64,000 nucleotides of DNA from Chryseobacterium sp. Leaf404 (GTDB lineage Bacteria; Bacteroidota; Bacteroidia; Flavobacteriales; Weeksellaceae), in assembly GCF_001424145.1 (NCBI RefSeq), contig NZ_LMQM01000010.1:613038-677037 (forward strand). Direction: 5' to 3'. A program made the position numbers and the translations under genes. The notes below the pieces were generated by a model. That model did not search any database, was not told the origin of the DNA, and saw only the letters and a list, made by a program, of their open reading frames with translations. Of this stretch, positions 62,556 to 64,000 are shown piece after piece (positions within the stretch are counted from its first letter, which is position 1; each line of letters opens with the position of its first letter).

Positions 62556-63602
62556 TTACTGCAATTCTTTGAAATAGGTGAGCTGATATCCCGGAAATAA
62601 TTCCGGATGAAATACTTTAATATAATCTTTCAGAACCAAGTCAGACCGCACTACTCCGCTTTCAAAAAAATCATTGGCAGTAGATGTCTGTTTATTACTG
62701 TAAGCATAAATCTTTCCCATGCTGAAAACCTTGAGCTTTGCATAAAGTGGGTTCGTCTGTGCCAACTCTTTTTTACTTAAATGATTACCGGCATTCATCC
62801 AGAAACTGATGGAATCTGATTTGGAATAGACCTCTTCAAAACTCATCGCTACTGCTTTATCTTCTGTATTCTGATGTAGAATGTAATTTCCGCCAGCATC
62901 GGCAATATACTGAGCTACGGAAGTTTTTCCGCCCGGCATATACCAGATATTCCCGTACATCTCGTTGGCTAAAACATTTGGTTTTGTAGCCGCAGCGGCG
63001 GCCTGTTTACTGTATTTACTGTAGTCGCCCTCAATTTCTTTGTATCTTTTTTCTGCCAGCTGGTCTTTTCCTAAAAGTTTGCCGAAAACTTTGAGATATG
63101 AAGTTTTTTCTAAAGGTTTCTGTTCTAAATATTCGTCCAGAAATATCACTTTGATTCCATTGCTTTTCAGGAGTTCATAGGTATTTTCAAAATTAGGGAT
63201 GTGGTTGGTAAAAACTGCATCTGGTTTTAAAGAAATAATTTTTTCAACATCATATTTCTGGTCACTGCCCACATTCTGAATTTTTCCGGACTTCACCATA
63301 TCCTGAATTTTCTGCGAAAATATATATTCCGGACTGGAAACTGCAATGATTTGATTTTCGGCATTCAGTTCAGAAATAAAGCCAATCATACTTGCATTCA
63401 GAACGATTATTTTTTTAAAAGGTAGATCTTGTTCGCTGAAATTATATTCAAATTTTCCTGTTTTCAGATGAAAACCTGAGGCATCCTCATTATATCTGGT
63501 TCTTTCAGAGAGAATCTGCCAATTCTGAGAAGTAATTTTCTGTTCTCTTTTACAGGATATTAGCAGTAAAAACGCGAATAACATTAAAATTTTTGATTTC
63601 AT
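62556..63602 (-). CDS. ABC-type metal-chelate/cobalamin-binding lipoprotein
   Basis: A 348-residue periplasmic-binding protein with lipidation at Cys17 (FLLLISCKRE). It has the two-lobed BtuF/FepB-like fold: KKIIVLNASMIGFISELNAE, VEKIISLKPDAVFTNHIPNF, LLKSNGIKVIFLDEYLEQKP and the YKEIEGDYSKYSKQAAAAAT linker helix. Substrate could be an iron siderophore or cobalamin; the sequence does not decide. No permease or ATPase gene is next to it. The mtgA gene follows 42 bases downstream on the same strand. Confidence 0.83.
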   Translation of the reverse strand: MKSKILMLFAFLLLISCKREQKITSQNWQILSERTRYNEDASGFHLKTGKFEYNFSEQDLPFKKIIVLNASMIGFISELNAENQIIAVSSPEYIFSQKIQDMVKSGKIQNVGSDQKYDVEKIISLKPDAVFTNHIPNFENTYELLKSNGIKVIFLDEYLEQKPLEKTSYLKVFGKLLGKDQLAEKRYKEIEGDYSKYSKQAAAAATKPNVLANEMYGNIWYMPGGKTSVAQYIADAGGNYILHQNTEDKAVAMSFEEVYSKSDSISFWMNAGNHLSKKELAQTNPLYAKLKVFSMGKIYAYSNKQTSTANDFFESGVVRSDLVLKDYIKVFHPELFPGYQLTYFKELQ

Positions 63603-63603
63603 A

Positions 63604-63634
63604 TTTCAAAGAAAACAAAAAAATTGTATATTTG
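63604..63634 (+). promoter_or_regulatory. probable tRNA-Arg promoter
   Basis: TTTC (63604-63607), 19 bases, then TATATTTG (63627-63634), an exact TAnnTTTG match, 16 bases before the tRNA. The spacing is the same as for lysS and gyrB. Confidence 0.5.
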
Positions 63635-63650
63635 CAAACCTTTAAACAAC

Positions 63651-63724
63651 GGCCTCGTGGCGCAACTGAATAGCGCACCTGATTACGGCTCAGGAGGTTA
63701 CAGGTTTGAATCCTGTCGAGGTCA
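63651..63724 (+). tRNA. tRNA-Arg (anticodon ACG)
   Basis: A 74-base tRNA without encoded CCA. The acceptor stem is GGCCTCG with CGAGGTC (one G-U pair). The D stem is GCGC/GCGC, and the anticodon arm is CCTGA-TTACGGC-TCAGG. The anticodon ACG (63685-63687) reads CGU and, after inosine modification, CGC and CGA. The T arm is ACAGG-TTTGAAT-CCTGT and the discriminator base is A. The D loop (AACTGAATA) has GA where GG is usual, but the other parts are standard. Confidence 0.93.
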
Positions 63725-63899
63725 CAAGACCGACATTTGAAGATTTTTCACTTCTTTGTCGGTTTTTTTGTTTTCCTATTTCCTTCTTAATCAAGAAGAT
63801 AGTCTCCGCAAAACTATTGATTTTAGTGGTTTGAAAAAATTCTCCGTTGAAGGTTAACTTTTCAGGATATATCAAACCAATTATAGCTCTTTTGTCTAA
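63690..63899 (-). pseudogene. 3' remnant of a serine-recombinase-like gene
   Basis: On the minus strand a frame without its 5' part reads LDKRAIIGLIYPEKLTFNGE, then FFQTTKINSFAETIFLI. This is like the C-terminal end of large Bacteroidetes serine recombinases, in which a segment of the form R-x-IIG-x-x-P-x-KL-x-F appears. The 5' part is missing at the edge of an IS3-type element near 63900. The frame then runs on over the terminator and into the tRNA, where the stop lies at 63690-63692. Assignment is from memory of the motif and is moderate. Confidence 0.45.
63729..63769 (+). terminator. terminator of tRNA-Arg
   Basis: ACCGACA (63729-63735) pairs with TGTCGGT (63757-63763), and GAAG (63739-63742) pairs with CTTC (63751-63754) inside. 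Seven T follow from 63763. Confidence 0.8.
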
Positions 63900-64000
63900 T
63901 GTGGATATGCAAATAAAAATTCCAGTATAAGTTAAGCAACATTTTGATAAATTTTATTTTGATTGTTAAACTCTTCTATTGTTTTGTAATTCAAGGTGCT
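63900..64000 (-). mobile_element. end of an IS3-family insertion sequence (partial)
   Basis: The right edge of the window holds the 3' end of an IS3-like transposase gene and about 30 bases beyond its stop, where a terminal inverted repeat would lie. The bases starting at TGTGGATATGC (63900) are candidates for the repeat. The other end is outside the window, so the boundary is estimated. Confidence 0.55.
63932..64000 (-). CDS. IS3-family transposase OrfB, C-terminal end
   Basis: A partial frame at the window edge encodes the last 22 residues: STLNYKTIEEF then NNQNKIYQNVA and a stop at 63932-63934. The pattern SxLNYKTxxEF is typical of the last residues of IS3/IS150-type integrase-core transposases. 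The remainder lies beyond the window. Confidence 0.7.
   Translation of the reverse strand, partial: STLNYKTIEEFNNQNKIYQNVA

Noticed and set aside
63690..63875. A complete small protein gene covering the tRNA terminator
   Set aside because: Its nominal start is a TTG inside a longer recombinase-like frame, and its C-terminal part is antisense tRNA. It is treated as a remnant.

Overview
The window looks like chromosomal DNA from an AT-rich flavobacterium of the Chryseobacterium/Weeksellaceae type. The pointers are a type IX secretion sorting domain, a SusC/SusD pair, many lipoproteins with a Cys-Lys or Cys-Ser start, TAnnTTTG promoter boxes in place of the E. coli type, and the absence of clear Shine-Dalgarno sites. 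This assignment is inference from gene content and was not computed.

Layout. 1-5038 (minus): three tandem DUF3857/transglutaminase-like proteins, the last cut by the window edge. 5166-7100: gyrB. 7330-9674: cydAB (cytochrome bd oxidase). 9687-13862 (minus): a double-OmpA-domain protein, a T9SS cargo protein with delta-60 repeats, and lysS. 14214-15721 (minus): a small lipoprotein, a c-type cytochrome and rlmF. 15925-23269 (plus): a complete tryptophan operon, trpL-E-G-D-(unknown)-C-F-B-A. It is preceded by a leader peptide with three consecutive Trp codons and a terminator/antiterminator pair. lipB follows. 25192-34502 (minus): a polysaccharide-utilisation locus (SusC, SusD, GH144-like glucanase, esterase, GH3 beta-glucosidase) that fits beta-1,2-glucan use. 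34906-44218: small conserved proteins, a deoxynucleoside kinase, a glutaminyl cyclase, a CPA1 antiporter, and several VOC, SRPBCC and DinB-like proteins. 44559-57102: a fasciclin lipoprotein and two giant tandem alpha-2-macroglobulin-like proteins. 57209-59843: a UbiA-like membrane protein, recF, a lipoprotein and a DciA-like protein. 59821-63602 (minus): a Gcr-type membrane protein, mtgA and a metal/cobalamin-binding lipoprotein. 63651-64000: tRNA-Arg(ACG), a recombinase remnant and the end of an IS3-family element.

The most unusual signal is non-coding. Degenerate tandem repeats with a strict 7-base period occur between genes, with the largest at 42242-42505 (22 plus 15 unbroken heptads). 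They also appear inside trpF, where they encode an N-terminal extension and flank an in-frame insertion. A second recurrent element, a structured RNA-like unit at 14073-14154 and 28626-28721, shares a skeleton in sequence and folding that suggests a dispersed structured RNA family. The trp attenuator is complete on inspection, and its promoter box lies so close to the leader ATG that the leader mRNA may be leaderless.
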